A DNA stretch of 25,731 bases from contig URJQ01000028.1 of assembly GCA_900548195.1 (NCBI GenBank), positions 1 through 25,731 on the forward strand, read 5' to 3'. Each line of letters opens with the position of its first letter. Position 1 is the stretch's first letter. This stretch comes from an uncultured Prevotella sp. GTDB taxonomy: Bacteria; Bacteroidota; Bacteroidia; Bacteroidales; Bacteroidaceae. The notes below the pieces were generated by a model. The model did not search any database and was not told the origin of the DNA. It saw nothing but the letters and a program-made list of their open reading frames with translations. The translations under genes were made by a program, and so were the position numbers. Below, piece after piece: positions 1-7,762 of the stretch.

Positions 1-50
1 ATAGCTTTCACTTCGCGATAACGGCGCTTTCATGAATTTTCCAGAAAGAT

Positions 51-81
51 TTTGTAATCTGCAGATTTTATAGTAACTTTG
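51..81 (+). promoter_or_regulatory. Bacteroidetes-type promoter of ompH-like gene 1
   Basis: A TTTG at 51-54 (-33 box) and TAACTTTG at 74-81 (-7 box) are separated by 19 nt, matching the Bacteroidetes housekeeping sigma consensus. Transcription would start near 88 and leave a leader of roughly 120 nt before the ATG at 210. That leader carries an antisense copy of the dispersed hairpin repeat at 144-172. Confidence 0.75.
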
Positions 82-143
82 CACCCCAAATAGGCTGTTC
101 CAATCACCGCCAGATTACCAGCGCACAGCAATCACAAGTAACC

Positions 144-172
144 GCCACTGTGTCAGCCGCGTTACCGCCCGA
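144..172 (-). repeat. Dispersed covarying hairpin repeat, copy 1 (diverged)
   Basis: Read on the minus strand this is TCGGGCG, loop GTAACG, CGGCTGA, then CACAGTGGC. It is the weakest copy of a family also found at 7688-7716, 10287-10315 and 17316-17344: the stem keeps five Watson-Crick pairs and one G-T pair with one G-G mismatch. It lies inside the leader of the first ompH-like gene, antisense to it. Confidence 0.6.
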
Positions 173-209
173 TATTAATAATAATCCCAATAAAAAAAGC
201 AACCAAACA

Positions 210-725
210 ATGAAAAAACTAATCCTCTTCGCCATTCTGGCAATAGCCTCATTGACGGCAAACGCACAGAAATATGCCCTCATCGACATGGAGTATGTGC
301 TCAAGAATATCCCTGCTTACGAGCGTGCTAACGAGCAATTAGCACAAGTTTCCAAGAAATGGCAGGCTGAAGTAGAGGCACTTAACCTCGAAGCTGCCAC
401 CATGTATAAGAACTACCAGAATGAGGTGGTTTTCCTGTCACAGGAACAGAAGAAAGCAAAGCAGGAAGCTATCATGCAGAAAGAGAAAGAAGCTGCCGAA
501 CTAAAGAAGAAATACTTCGGTCCGGAAGGCGAATTATTCAAGAAAAGAGAGTCCCTCATGTCACCGATACAGGAGGAAATCTACAACGCTGTGAAGGACA
601 TAGCAGAGCTTCGTGGATACTCTATGGTAATAGATAGAGCATCCGATAACGGCATCATCTTTGCATCGCCAAAGATTGACATCTCTAACGAAGTTTTGCA
701 GAAATTAGGCTATAGTGTGCAATAA
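210..725 (+). CDS. OmpH/Skp-family periplasmic chaperone 1
   Basis: A 171-residue protein of the Skp/OmpH family, periplasmic holdase chaperones that escort unfolded outer-membrane proteins toward the BAM machinery. Seen: an N-terminal signal peptide (MKKLILFAILAIASLTANA, cleavage before QK), the family's opening KYALIDMEYVLKNIP segment, then a long Lys/Glu/Ala-rich coiled-coil (about residues 45-125) that would form the tentacle, and a short C-terminal beta segment. The open frame extends upstream to 150, but that extension is not hydrophobic and the signal peptide begins at the ATG at 210, so 210 is taken as the start. It is the first of three related genes followed by murI, an arrangement common in Bacteroidales, where bamA normally precedes. 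It has its own promoter at 51-81. Family call is secure; client specificity is unknown. Confidence 0.9.
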   Translation: MKKLILFAILAIASLTANAQKYALIDMEYVLKNIPAYERANEQLAQVSKKWQAEVEALNLEAATMYKNYQNEVVFLSQEQKKAKQEAIMQKEKEAAELKKKYFGPEGELFKKRESLMSPIQEEIYNAVKDIAELRGYSMVIDRASDNGIIFASPKIDISNEVLQKLGYSVQ

Positions 726-769
726 CTTGCATCGGAATTGCTAAATTAAACTAAAAGGACAATAAAACT

Positions 770-800
770 TTTGCCCTTTCAGCCTTTTATGTTACCTTTG
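770..800 (+). promoter_or_regulatory. Promoter of ompH-like gene 2
   Basis: TTTG at 770-773, 19-nt spacer, TACCTTTG at 793-800. This exact-consensus promoter lies between the first and second ompH-like genes, so the second can be transcribed independently. The predicted start near 807 gives a leader of about 140 nt containing a perfect 7-bp hairpin (ATACTGA, TTA, TCAGTAT) at 858-874. Confidence 0.8.
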
Positions 801-949
801 TATCGCGTATGCCGAAATGGCACTGTGAGACAAAGGTGACGTGGACTCAGAAGAGCAATACTGATTATCAGTATATCCATGTCTCGCAGAATGCAGAACA
901 ACCTAAATAATAGCAGATAAATAACAACAAAAAAATACAAAACAAAACA

Positions 950-1444
950 ATGAAAAAGATTATCATCTTGATGATGCTGTTCGCGCCTCTCGCTGTAATG
1001 GCACAGAAGTTCGGACATGTAGATACTCAGAGCATCATGCAGACTCTCCCTGAAATCGCTAAGGTAAACGGTGAACTCCAGGCTATCGCACAGCAGTATG
1101 AGAATGATCTCAAGGCTATGCAGGAGGAACTCCAGCGCAAGAGCGATGAGTATGAGAAGGCAAAGGCTACTATGGCGCCTACAAAGCAGAAGGAGACAGA
1201 GACTTCTCTCGCTGAAATGTACCAGAAGATTCAGCAGACTTACGCTCAAAACCAGCAGGAAATGCAGAAGAAACAGCAGGAAATGATGGCTCCTATCTAC
1301 AAGAAAGTACAGACTGCTATTCAGAATGTAGGTAAGGCTGGTCAATATACTTACATCTTCGAGCAGGGTGCCGCTCTCTATATCGGTACAGGTTCTAAGG
1401 ATGTTACTTCTGAAGTTAAGGCTGAACTCAACAAACTTAAATAA
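950..1444 (+). CDS. OmpH/Skp-family periplasmic chaperone 2
   Basis: A 164-residue OmpH/Skp-like protein. Seen: signal peptide MKKIIILMMLFAPLAVMA cleaved before QK, the family start KFGHVDTQSIMQTLP, and a Gln/Glu/Lys-rich coiled-coil (about residues 38-120) with several QQ and KKQQE stretches, ending in a compact beta region (YTYIFEQGAALYIGTGSKDVT). Length matches E. coli Skp (about 160 residues). Known for the family: it trimerises in the periplasm and holds nascent outer-membrane proteins. It lies 224 bp after the first paralogue and has its own promoter and long leader, so dosage of the paralogues may be set separately. The highly regular codon use (GCT, CTC, ATC) resembles that of korAB and suggests strong expression; that is inference. 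Confidence 0.9.
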   Translation: MKKIIILMMLFAPLAVMAQKFGHVDTQSIMQTLPEIAKVNGELQAIAQQYENDLKAMQEELQRKSDEYEKAKATMAPTKQKETETSLAEMYQKIQQTYAQNQQEMQKKQQEMMAPIYKKVQTAIQNVGKAGQYTYIFEQGAALYIGTGSKDVTSEVKAELNKLK

Positions 1445-1471
1445 TCATTAAGGCCTAAAATGCCAGATATG

Positions 1472-1572
1472 GAAATGAAAAGTGAAAGAAGAAAAATGCT
1501 GTTGCTCCTTTCCTCACATGGGGAATAGGCTGTATTACTAATGCGTATTTTTCATTTTTCGCTTTTCATTTT
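1472..1572. repeat. Imperfect inverted repeat of the ATGAAAAGTGAA type
   Basis: The arms 1472-1501 (ATGAAAAGTGAAAGAAG core) and 1543-1572 (reverse complement ATGAAAAGCGAAAAATG) are about 80% complementary around a 41-nt centre. The left arm resembles the GAAGAGTGAA tracts at 15720-15810 and 17165-17255. It follows ompH-like gene 2 and could act in transcript termination or be a decayed repeat; no clear T-run decides this. Confidence 0.45.
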
Positions 1573-1624
1573 TTCATGTCTGCTTCGCTTCTGACTCCCG
1601 ATAATTGTTCTTTCTCTTTTTGCT

Positions 1625-1823
1625 TAGTGACGGTGAAAATATAAATTGGTATGATTTGAGCTTCAGATTTTTGAGATGTTTATTCTCACTCGAAGAGGGA
1701 GTATAGCGGGCTATACGACCGATGAGAGGGAGGAAAACAGCCAAAAAGATGAGGTTGAGACCTTTATTGACATCTTACATTTTTTCTCTCAAATCGTACC
1801 AATTTATTTTTTTAGCGTCACTA
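1625..1823. mobile_element. MITE-like element with 36-bp terminal inverted repeats
   Basis: The left end 1625-1660 (TAGTGACGGTGAAAATATAA...) and the right end 1788-1823 are inverted copies differing at 4 of 36 positions. Both ends begin with TA, which would fit a TA target duplication of the Tc1/mariner/IS630 type, but this is inference. The 127-bp interior has no convincing gene and contains a perfect 6-bp hairpin (GTATAG, CGGG, CTATAC) near 1700. The element lies between the second and third ompH-like genes, and an open frame starting at 1676 runs out of it into the third gene. An alternative reading is a structured leader or processing element rather than a transposon relic. Confidence 0.55.
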
Positions 1824-1849
1824 CATCATTTCTTCATTCTTATTTGAAT

Positions 1850-2401
1850 ATGCGCAAGTATCTGTTTTTAATCCTCTTGGCGATTATTCCTGCATTAAAG
1901 TCTGCCAAAGCACAGGATATTGCAGGGACAAACCATCAGACACAGCACACAGCTACCCAGATGAAAATAGGCTATTTCAGCTATAATGAGGTGCTGCGTG
2001 CCATGCCTGAGTATGCTACAGTGCAGAAACATCTCGACGATCTTCGCGCTCAGTATGAGAATGAGATGACGAATGCAGAGAAGGAGTTTAATGAAAAGTA
2101 TGAACTCTTCCTCGATACTCAGCAATCTATGGCTAAGGCTATTCGCGAAAAGCGACAGAGCGAGTTGCAGAGCATGATGGAAAGAAACGTCGCTTTCAAG
2201 GAGGAAGCAAAGAGATTGCTCGCTGATGCTGAGGAGAAAGCTATGAAACCGCTGCATGATAAGATTGCTAAAGCTCTCTATTTTATCGGTAATGAGCGTG
2301 CTTACATACTCATAGTCAATACTGACAGCGATGCTTGTCCTTACCTCAATCCTGCAATGGCGGAGAATATCACTACGCTCCTAAATGATGTCTTGAAGTA
2401 A
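1850..2401 (+). CDS. OmpH/Skp-family periplasmic chaperone 3
   Basis: A 183-residue OmpH/Skp-like protein, the third in the row. The true start is taken as the ATG at 1850, where a signal peptide begins (MRKYLFLILLAIIPALKSAKA, cleavage before QD). The frame is open back to 1676, but that stretch belongs to the inverted-repeat element. Unlike its neighbours, the mature protein has about 20 extra polar residues (DIAGTNHQTQHTATQ) before the family motif KIGYFSYNEVLRAMP. A coiled-coil follows (about residues 58-140), then a C-terminal segment with DACPYLNPAMA. It is 34 bp from murI and likely co-transcribed with it. No promoter of the usual type is visible just upstream. Family assignment is good; whether it traps the same clients as the other two is unknown. 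Confidence 0.85.
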   Translation: MRKYLFLILLAIIPALKSAKAQDIAGTNHQTQHTATQMKIGYFSYNEVLRAMPEYATVQKHLDDLRAQYENEMTNAEKEFNEKYELFLDTQQSMAKAIREKRQSELQSMMERNVAFKEEAKRLLADAEEKAMKPLHDKIAKALYFIGNERAYILIVNTDSDACPYLNPAMAENITTLLNDVLK

Positions 2402-2435
2402 AGTACAGATCTTAAAATAACTTTTCTACCGTTTA

Positions 2436-3272
2436 ATGGATAAGAATAACGCCATGGGACCTATCGGAGTCTTCGACTCTGGATATGGAGGACTCACCAT
2501 ACTACAGCAGTTGCGCAAGCGATTGCCACAGTACGACTTCCTCTATCTCGGCGATAATGCACGAGCTCCTTATGGCCCGCGCTCCTTTGATGTGGTCTAT
2601 GAGTTTACGCGCCAGGCTGTGCTCAAGCTCTTCAGCATGGGATGCCACCTCGTAATCCTCGGATGCAATACCGCTTCTGCCAAGGCTCTGCGTACCATTC
2701 AGCAGAAGGATTTGCCAGTGATAGCGCCTGACAGACGCGTCCTCGGCGTAATTCGTCCTACGGTAGAGATTATCGGAAACCTCACCAAGTCAAGGCATGT
2801 AGGCCTTGTAGCCACAGAGGGAACGGTGAAAAGCGAAAGCTACACCATAGAGATTCAGAAATTCTTTCCCGACATCAAGGTGTCTGGACAGGCGTGCCCA
2901 CTGTGGGCTGCCATAGTCGAAGCAGGCGAAGCTGAGACTGAAGGCGCTGATTATTTCGTCAGAAAACGCATAAATCAGTTGCTCGAAAAAGACAATAAGA
3001 TTGATACCATCATCCTCGGATGCACGCATTATCCTCTCTTGATGAATGCTTTGAAGAAGGCTGTGCCACAAGGCATCAACATCGTTCCACAGGGAGTGTA
3101 TGTCGCTGCAAGTCTGGAGGATTACCTTCATCGCCATGCTGAAATGGATGCTAAATGCTCCAAGCACGGAAATACACGCTATTTCACTACCGAAAATCCG
3201 GAGCGCTTCAAGGAATGCGCCACCATTTTCCTTAATGAAGATGTGGAGGTAGAAAGGGTGGACCTGACCTAA
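2436..3272 (+). CDS. murI: Glutamate racemase
   Basis: Interconverts L- and D-glutamate in the cytoplasm by a cofactor-independent two-base mechanism, supplying D-Glu for peptidoglycan stem peptides. The 278-residue length is normal. Motifs seen: GVFDSGYGGLTIL with the conserved Asp14 and Ser15, YLGDNARAPYGPRS (about 37-50), the first catalytic cysteine in GCNTASA (Cys77), and the second in GCTHYPLL (Cys196, followed by His198). It starts 34 bp after ompH-like gene 3 and ends 15 bp before the DUF4861 gene, so a short operon is likely. The ompH-ompH-murI order is conserved in Bacteroidales and links outer-membrane folding to wall synthesis by position only; no functional link is shown by the sequence. 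Confidence 0.95.
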   Translation: MDKNNAMGPIGVFDSGYGGLTILQQLRKRLPQYDFLYLGDNARAPYGPRSFDVVYEFTRQAVLKLFSMGCHLVILGCNTASAKALRTIQQKDLPVIAPDRRVLGVIRPTVEIIGNLTKSRHVGLVATEGTVKSESYTIEIQKFFPDIKVSGQACPLWAAIVEAGEAETEGADYFVRKRINQLLEKDNKIDTIILGCTHYPLLMNALKKAVPQGINIVPQGVYVAASLEDYLHRHAEMDAKCSKHGNTRYFTTENPERFKECATIFLNEDVEVERVDLT

Positions 3273-3287
3273 TACCTATCATATACG

Positions 3288-4577
3288 ATGAAATACATAT
3301 CTTTTTTCATACTGTTTATATGTCAGGTACTTTGCGTTTCAGCCGCAGAGAAGGATGATATTGCCATTATCATCACCAATACTCTCGCCACAAGCCGTAT
3401 GCCAGAGATGGTAGAGCTTAGCGAAAAGGAAGTAAGACGCAAGCTGAAGGTCAACGACGATGACGCCAACATCATCATTACTGACGCTGAAGGAAAAGAG
3501 ATACCATCACAGAAGACATACGACGGGAAGAGGATATTCCTGTCTCCTGAATTGAAAGCCAAGGGAAAACGCATCTTTCATGCCAGAAAAGCACAGTCTT
3601 CAGATTACGCTCCACGCGTCTTCGGACGTCGTTATCCCGAGCGACAAGACGATTTTTCTTTCGAAAATGATAGAATAGCTTACCGACTCTATGGTCCGGA
3701 AACGCAGAAAAAAGGAGAGAAACTCTACGGATATGACCTCTTCAACAAGCGTACAACCGACCTCATACTCGATGAACTATATGCCGACCAGACCGATTCC
3801 AATATGTGGAAGACCTTCAATCGGCTGAAGCAAAAGGGTATGAACAGCGAGGCGACTGCCTTGTATATGGCTTTCTGTTACCATATCGACCACGGAAAAG
3901 GCATGGATTGCTATAAGGTAGGTCCTACATTGGGCGCTGGAACCAATGCTCTCATCTCGCCTTCTGGTATATCTTACCCTCGGTGTTACACCGATTTGGA
4001 GATTCTTGACCGTGGTCCCTTGCGCCTTACGGTGCGTCTCGACTATGGTACTCGCCTCGTAGAAGGCGTCAAAGTGGCTGAGCAGCGCATCCTTACCATC
4101 GATGCTGGCAGCAATATGGTGAAAGCAGAGGTGAACTATACCACTCCGAAAGCCACCTGTTTGCCGGATGATGTCAAAGCATGTTGTGGCATAGTGGTGC
4201 ATAATGAGAACCCTGAAGCCTACATATTAGACCCCGAAAGTGGCACTATGGCATACGAAGACCTTGGTGATGTCAATGTGGCGTGGGATGGTTTCCGTGA
4301 GCGTCAGGCAAAGGAAATGGGCAAAATATTCGTTGGCACTTACGTCCCAGCAGGGAAAGTGCAGATGGAAATGCTTGCCGACAAGAAGATAGGAGGTGCT
4401 AAAGGCCATGTTATCACCAGCGTAAAGCTCGCTGATAATAACCATTTCACTTACTATTTCGGCTCTGGATGGGATCGTAATCCATCTACTTCATTCCGCG
4501 ATATCAATCTTTGGGCGCAATATCTCAAGACTTTCGCAAGTCAGAAGCGCGTTCCATTGATAATAAGAATAAAGTAA
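3288..4577 (+). CDS. Secreted DUF4861 family protein
   Basis: A 429-residue exported protein. The signal peptide is MKYISFFILFICQVLCVSA. The rest matches what I know of DUF4861: an N-terminal beta domain (about residues 20-95), then the characteristic block around FGRRYPERQDDFSFEND (about 112-128) and IAYRLYGPE, a motif-rich middle (YHIDHGKGMDCYKVG and TLGAGTNAL), and a long beta-rich C-terminal half ending NLWAQYLKTFASQKR. In other Bacteroidetes this family is often found in loci for pectin or other acidic glycans, but no such genes adjoin it here apart from a distant SDR of possible uronate metabolism at 7.8 kb. Its biochemical activity is not established to my knowledge. It lies 15 bp after murI in the same direction. 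Start choice rests on the signal peptide. Confidence 0.8.
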   Translation: MKYISFFILFICQVLCVSAAEKDDIAIIITNTLATSRMPEMVELSEKEVRRKLKVNDDDANIIITDAEGKEIPSQKTYDGKRIFLSPELKAKGKRIFHARKAQSSDYAPRVFGRRYPERQDDFSFENDRIAYRLYGPETQKKGEKLYGYDLFNKRTTDLILDELYADQTDSNMWKTFNRLKQKGMNSEATALYMAFCYHIDHGKGMDCYKVGPTLGAGTNALISPSGISYPRCYTDLEILDRGPLRLTVRLDYGTRLVEGVKVAEQRILTIDAGSNMVKAEVNYTTPKATCLPDDVKACCGIVVHNENPEAYILDPESGTMAYEDLGDVNVAWDGFRERQAKEMGKIFVGTYVPAGKVQMEMLADKKIGGAKGHVITSVKLADNNHFTYYFGSGWDRNPSTSFRDINLWAQYLKTFASQKRVPLIIRIK

Positions 4578-4646
4578 TAAAATGCGACAATTTAACCAAA
4601 GAATAACCAAAATAATAACTAAACGTAAGAAAAAACATTATTTTAC

Positions 4647-4677
4647 TTTCTCATGTCAATATAAATATATATCTTTG
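4647..4677 (+). promoter_or_regulatory. Promoter of korAB
   Basis: TATCTTTG at 4670-4677 is a full -7 box; 19 nt upstream lies TTTC (4647-4650), one base off the -33 consensus. Predicted start near 4684, leader about 44 nt, A-rich with no Shine-Dalgarno, as usual in this phylum. Confidence 0.7.
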
Positions 4678-4727
4678 CACTTAGATTGTAAAGGTATATA
4701 CGAATATTTAAACAAAAAATATCAATT

Positions 4728-6572
4728 ATGGCAGAAAATTTAGAAGTAAAGGAGCTGGACCAGGTTGTTGTCCGCTTCTCTGGTGACTCCGGTGATGGTA
4801 TGCAGCTTGCCGGTAACATCTTCTCTACGGTATCTGCTACCGTGGGCAACAGTATCTCTACATTCCCAGACTATCCAGCAGACATCCGCGCCCCACAAGG
4901 CTCCCTTACTGGCGTATCAGGTTTCCAGGTACACATTGGTGCCGGTCAGGTTTACACTCCTGGTGATGAATGTGACGTGCTTGTAGCTATGAATGCTGCT
5001 GCCCTCAAGACTCAGTATCGCTATGCAAAGCCAGGCGCTACTATCATTATCGATACTGATTCATTCAAAAAGAGTGACCTCGACAAGGCTGAGTTCAAGA
5101 CTGAGGACTACCTCGGAGAGATGAACATCGACCCTGATCGCGTTATCCAGTGCCCTGTAACTACTATCGTTAAGGAGACTCTTGCTGACACAGGTATGGA
5201 CAATAAGGCTATGCTCAAGTGTCGTAATATGTTCGCTCTCGGACTCGTTTGCTGGCTCTTTGACCGCGATCTTGACCTTGTAGCTAACTTCCTCCGCGAG
5301 AAGTTTGCTAAGAAGCCTGCTATTGCTGAGGCTAATATCAAGGTTATCCAGGCTGGTTATGACTATGGTCACAATACTCACTCTTCAGCTACAAACGTTC
5401 GTCGTATCGAGTCAAAGGAGAAGACTCCTGGCCGCTACATGGACATCACTGGTAATAAGGCTACCGCTTACGGCTTTATAGCTGCCGCTGAGAAGGCTGG
5501 CTTGAAGCTTTATCTCGGTTCTTACCCTATCACTCCTGCTACTGACGTGCTCCACGAACTCTCTAAGCATAAGTCTCTCGGCGTTACCACAGTGCAGTGT
5601 GAGGACGAAATCGCTGGATGCGCCTCTTCTTTAGGTGCTTCTTTCGCTGGTGCTCTCGCTGTGACAAGTACTTCTGGTCCTGGTATCTGCTTGAAGTCAG
5701 AGGCTATGAACCTTGCTGTTATCATGGAGTTGCCTCTCGTAGTGCTCGACGTACAGCGTGGCGGTCCTGCTACAGGTCTCCCTACTAAGTCTGAGCAGAC
5801 TGACCTCCTTCAGGTACTCTTCGGCCGTAACGGTGAGTCTCCACTCCCTGTTATCGCTGCTACCAGCCCTACAGACTGCTTCTATGCTGCTTATGACGCT
5901 TCAAGAATCGCTCTTGAGCACATGACTCCTGTATTGCTCCTTACTGATGCTTACATCGCTAACGGTTCTGGCGCATTCAAGCTCCCTGAACTTGATAAGA
6001 TGGATGCTATCAATCCTCCTTACGTTCCAGAAGAACTGAAGGGCAAGTGGACTCCATATATGCGTGCTGAGAACGGTACTCGCTACTGGGCTGTGCCTGG
6101 ACGTGAGGGCTTCGAGCATATCCTCGGTGGTCTGGAGAAGGACGATAAGACAGGTGCTATCTCTACAAACCCAGAGAACCACAACCTTATGACACACAAG
6201 CGTCAGCAGAAGATCGACAATATCAAGGTGCCAAACCTTGAGGTTATCGGTGACGTAGATGACGCAGAACTCCTCATTGTCGGCTTCGGCTCTACGTACG
6301 GTCACCTCCGTGCTGCTATGGAAGAGATGCGCGCTGCTGGCAAGAAGGTCGCTATGACACAGTTCCGCTATATCAACCCACTGCCAAAGAACACTGCAGA
6401 GGTGCTAAAGAAGTATCCTAAGGTGGTTGTGGCAGAGCAGAATATGGGTCAGCTCGCTGGCTATCTCCGCATGAAGGTTGATGGATTCGTTCCTGCTCAG
6501 TTCAATGAGGTTAAGGGACAGCCATTCAAGGTTAATGAACTCGTAGAATATTTTAATTCACTCATCAAGTAA
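4728..6572 (+). CDS. korA: 2-oxoacid:ferredoxin oxidoreductase, fused gamma-alpha subunit
   Basis: Large subunit of a two-subunit 2-oxoglutarate (or related 2-oxoacid):ferredoxin oxidoreductase, oxidising the acid to acyl-CoA and CO2 with reduction of ferredoxin, or running reductively in anaerobes. The 614 residues read as an N-terminal gamma domain (about 10-200, with RFSGDSGDGMQLAG and SFPDYPADIRAPQG) followed by the alpha pyrimidine-binding domain (from about 225: YLGSYPITPATDVLHEL, CEDEIAGCASSLGASFAG, DVQRGGPATGLPTKSEQTD) and a C-terminal transketolase-like domain. This gamma-alpha fusion is the usual KorA architecture. korB follows after 19 bp. Substrate is inferred from family; the sequence cannot exclude another 2-oxoacid. 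No ferredoxin-like delta subunit is encoded next to it. Codon use is strongly biased, consistent with high expression. Confidence 0.92.
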   Translation: MAENLEVKELDQVVVRFSGDSGDGMQLAGNIFSTVSATVGNSISTFPDYPADIRAPQGSLTGVSGFQVHIGAGQVYTPGDECDVLVAMNAAALKTQYRYAKPGATIIIDTDSFKKSDLDKAEFKTEDYLGEMNIDPDRVIQCPVTTIVKETLADTGMDNKAMLKCRNMFALGLVCWLFDRDLDLVANFLREKFAKKPAIAEANIKVIQAGYDYGHNTHSSATNVRRIESKEKTPGRYMDITGNKATAYGFIAAAEKAGLKLYLGSYPITPATDVLHELSKHKSLGVTTVQCEDEIAGCASSLGASFAGALAVTSTSGPGICLKSEAMNLAVIMELPLVVLDVQRGGPATGLPTKSEQTDLLQVLFGRNGESPLPVIAATSPTDCFYAAYDASRIALEHMTPVLLLTDAYIANGSGAFKLPELDKMDAINPPYVPEELKGKWTPYMRAENGTRYWAVPGREGFEHILGGLEKDDKTGAISTNPENHNLMTHKRQQKIDNIKVPNLEVIGDVDDAELLIVGFGSTYGHLRAAMEEMRAAGKKVAMTQFRYINPLPKNTAEVLKKYPKVVVAEQNMGQLAGYLRMKVDGFVPAQFNEVKGQPFKVNELVEYFNSLIK

Positions 6573-6591
6573 AACAGAAAGGACATTTATT

Positions 6592-7599
6592 ATGGCTTCA
6601 TATACAGCAAATGATTTCAAAAAAGGACAGCCAAGATGGTGTCCAGGTTGTGGTGACCACTTCTTCCTCGCTTCTCTCCATAAAGCTCTCGCTGAGATTG
6701 GCGTAGCACCATACAATACTGCAGTTATCTCAGGTATCGGTTGTTCAAGCCGACTCCCTCACTATATGGCTACTTACGGCATGAACACCATTCACGGTCG
6801 TGCTGCAGCTATCGCTACAGGTGCAAAGATAGCTAATCCAAACCTTACTATATGGCAGGTGTCTGGTGATGGTGACGGTCTCGCTATCGGTGGTAACCAC
6901 TTCATCCACGCTAACCGCCGTAACATCAACCTCAATATGATCCTTCTCAACAACCGTATCTACGGTCTTACCAAGGGTCAGTATTCTCCTACTTCTCCTC
7001 GTGGCTTTGTCTCTAAGTCAAGCCCTTACGGAACTGTAGAGGATCCATTCCGTCCAGCAGAGCTTTGCTTTGGTGCTCGTGGTCATTTCTTCGCTCGTAC
7101 TGTTGCTACAGACGGCAAGCATACCGTCGAGGTATTGAAGGCTGCTAATGCACATAAGGGCGCTTCTGTGATTGAGGTACTCCAGAACTGTGTTATCTTC
7201 AATGACGGTACTCACGCTTCTGTATATAATAGTGCAGGCCGTGCTGAGAATGCTATCTATGTAGAGCATGGTCAGCCACTGATTTTCGGTAAGGACAGAG
7301 AGTTCGGTCTCATGCAGGAAGGCTTCGGTCTTAAGATTGTTAAGATTGGTGAGAACGGCATCACAGAGAAGGATATCCTCGTGCATGACGCACACTGTGA
7401 GGACAACACCCTCCAGCTCAAGCTCGCTCTCATGGGCAATGGCGACGGCTTCCCTATAGCTCTCGGCGTAATCCGCGACGTAGAGGCTCCTACATACGAC
7501 GAGTGCGTAGAGGCTCAGATTGAGGAAGTAAAGGCTGCTAAGAAGTATCATAACTTCGCTGAGCTCCTTGAGACCAACGATATCTGGGAGGTAAAGTAA
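6592..7599 (+). CDS. korB: 2-oxoacid:ferredoxin oxidoreductase, beta (TPP) subunit
   Basis: The thiamine-diphosphate-binding partner of KorA, 335 residues. Seen near the N-terminus: RWCPGCGDHFFLASLHKAL, with the cysteine pair found in KorB and PorB proteins, then GIGCSSRLPHYM and HGRAAAIATGAK. The TPP/Mg motif runs from GDGDGLAIGGNHFIHA to NNRIYGLTKGQYSPTSP (about 91-140). The C-terminal third is the family's extension. The gene lies 19 bp after korA, ends 26 bp before a strong terminator hairpin, and shares korA's promoter, so the pair forms a closed two-gene operon. Electron transfer should be to a separately encoded ferredoxin. Confidence 0.93.
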   Translation: MASYTANDFKKGQPRWCPGCGDHFFLASLHKALAEIGVAPYNTAVISGIGCSSRLPHYMATYGMNTIHGRAAAIATGAKIANPNLTIWQVSGDGDGLAIGGNHFIHANRRNINLNMILLNNRIYGLTKGQYSPTSPRGFVSKSSPYGTVEDPFRPAELCFGARGHFFARTVATDGKHTVEVLKAANAHKGASVIEVLQNCVIFNDGTHASVYNSAGRAENAIYVEHGQPLIFGKDREFGLMQEGFGLKIVKIGENGITEKDILVHDAHCEDNTLQLKLALMGNGDGFPIALGVIRDVEAPTYDECVEAQIEEVKAAKKYHNFAELLETNDIWEVK

Positions 7600-7625
7600 G
7601 CAATAGCATTCCTAAATGATAATAA

Positions 7626-7658
7626 AAAGGAGCGTGACTCGATGGGTCACGCTCCTTT
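7626..7658. terminator. Bidirectional terminator between korB and the SDR gene
   Basis: A perfect 13-bp stem (AAAGGAGCGTGAC, 7-nt loop, GTCACGCTCCTTT), with A-rich sequence on the left and T-rich on the right. It lies between the convergent korB (+) and SDR (-) genes and can end both transcripts. Confidence 0.85.
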
Positions 7659-7687
7659 CTCATTGTCTGTTGTTGCGCCATTTGGGA

Positions 7688-7716
7688 TTGCCCGGTAACG
7701 CGGGCAACACAGTGGC
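7688..7716 (+). repeat. Dispersed covarying hairpin repeat, copy 2
   Basis: Stem TTGCCCG, loop GTAACG, stem CGGGCAA (perfect 7 bp), then CACAGTGGC and GGCTTCTTA. Compared with the copies at 10287 and 17316 the stem bases differ on both sides so that pairing is kept. It lies in the space downstream of the convergent korB and SDR genes. Confidence 0.75.
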
Positions 7717-7762
7717 GGCTTCTTATTGCCTTGCTATTGCTTTGTTAAGGTTGTTTCTGGGC

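Noticed and set aside
3..35. Eleven-codon tail SFHFAITALS ending in TGA, possibly the C-terminus of an upstream BamA-like barrel
   Set aside because: Position and pattern fit, since bamA usually precedes ompH here, but eleven residues are too few to support a gene call.
779..1345. A 188-codon minus-strand frame opposite ompH-like gene 2
   Set aside because: Leu/His-rich shadow of the Gln/Glu/Lys coiled-coil; no promoter or family feature.
1676..1849. 58-codon N-terminal extension of the third OmpH
   Set aside because: It lies inside the inverted-repeat element and precedes a normal signal peptide at 1850.
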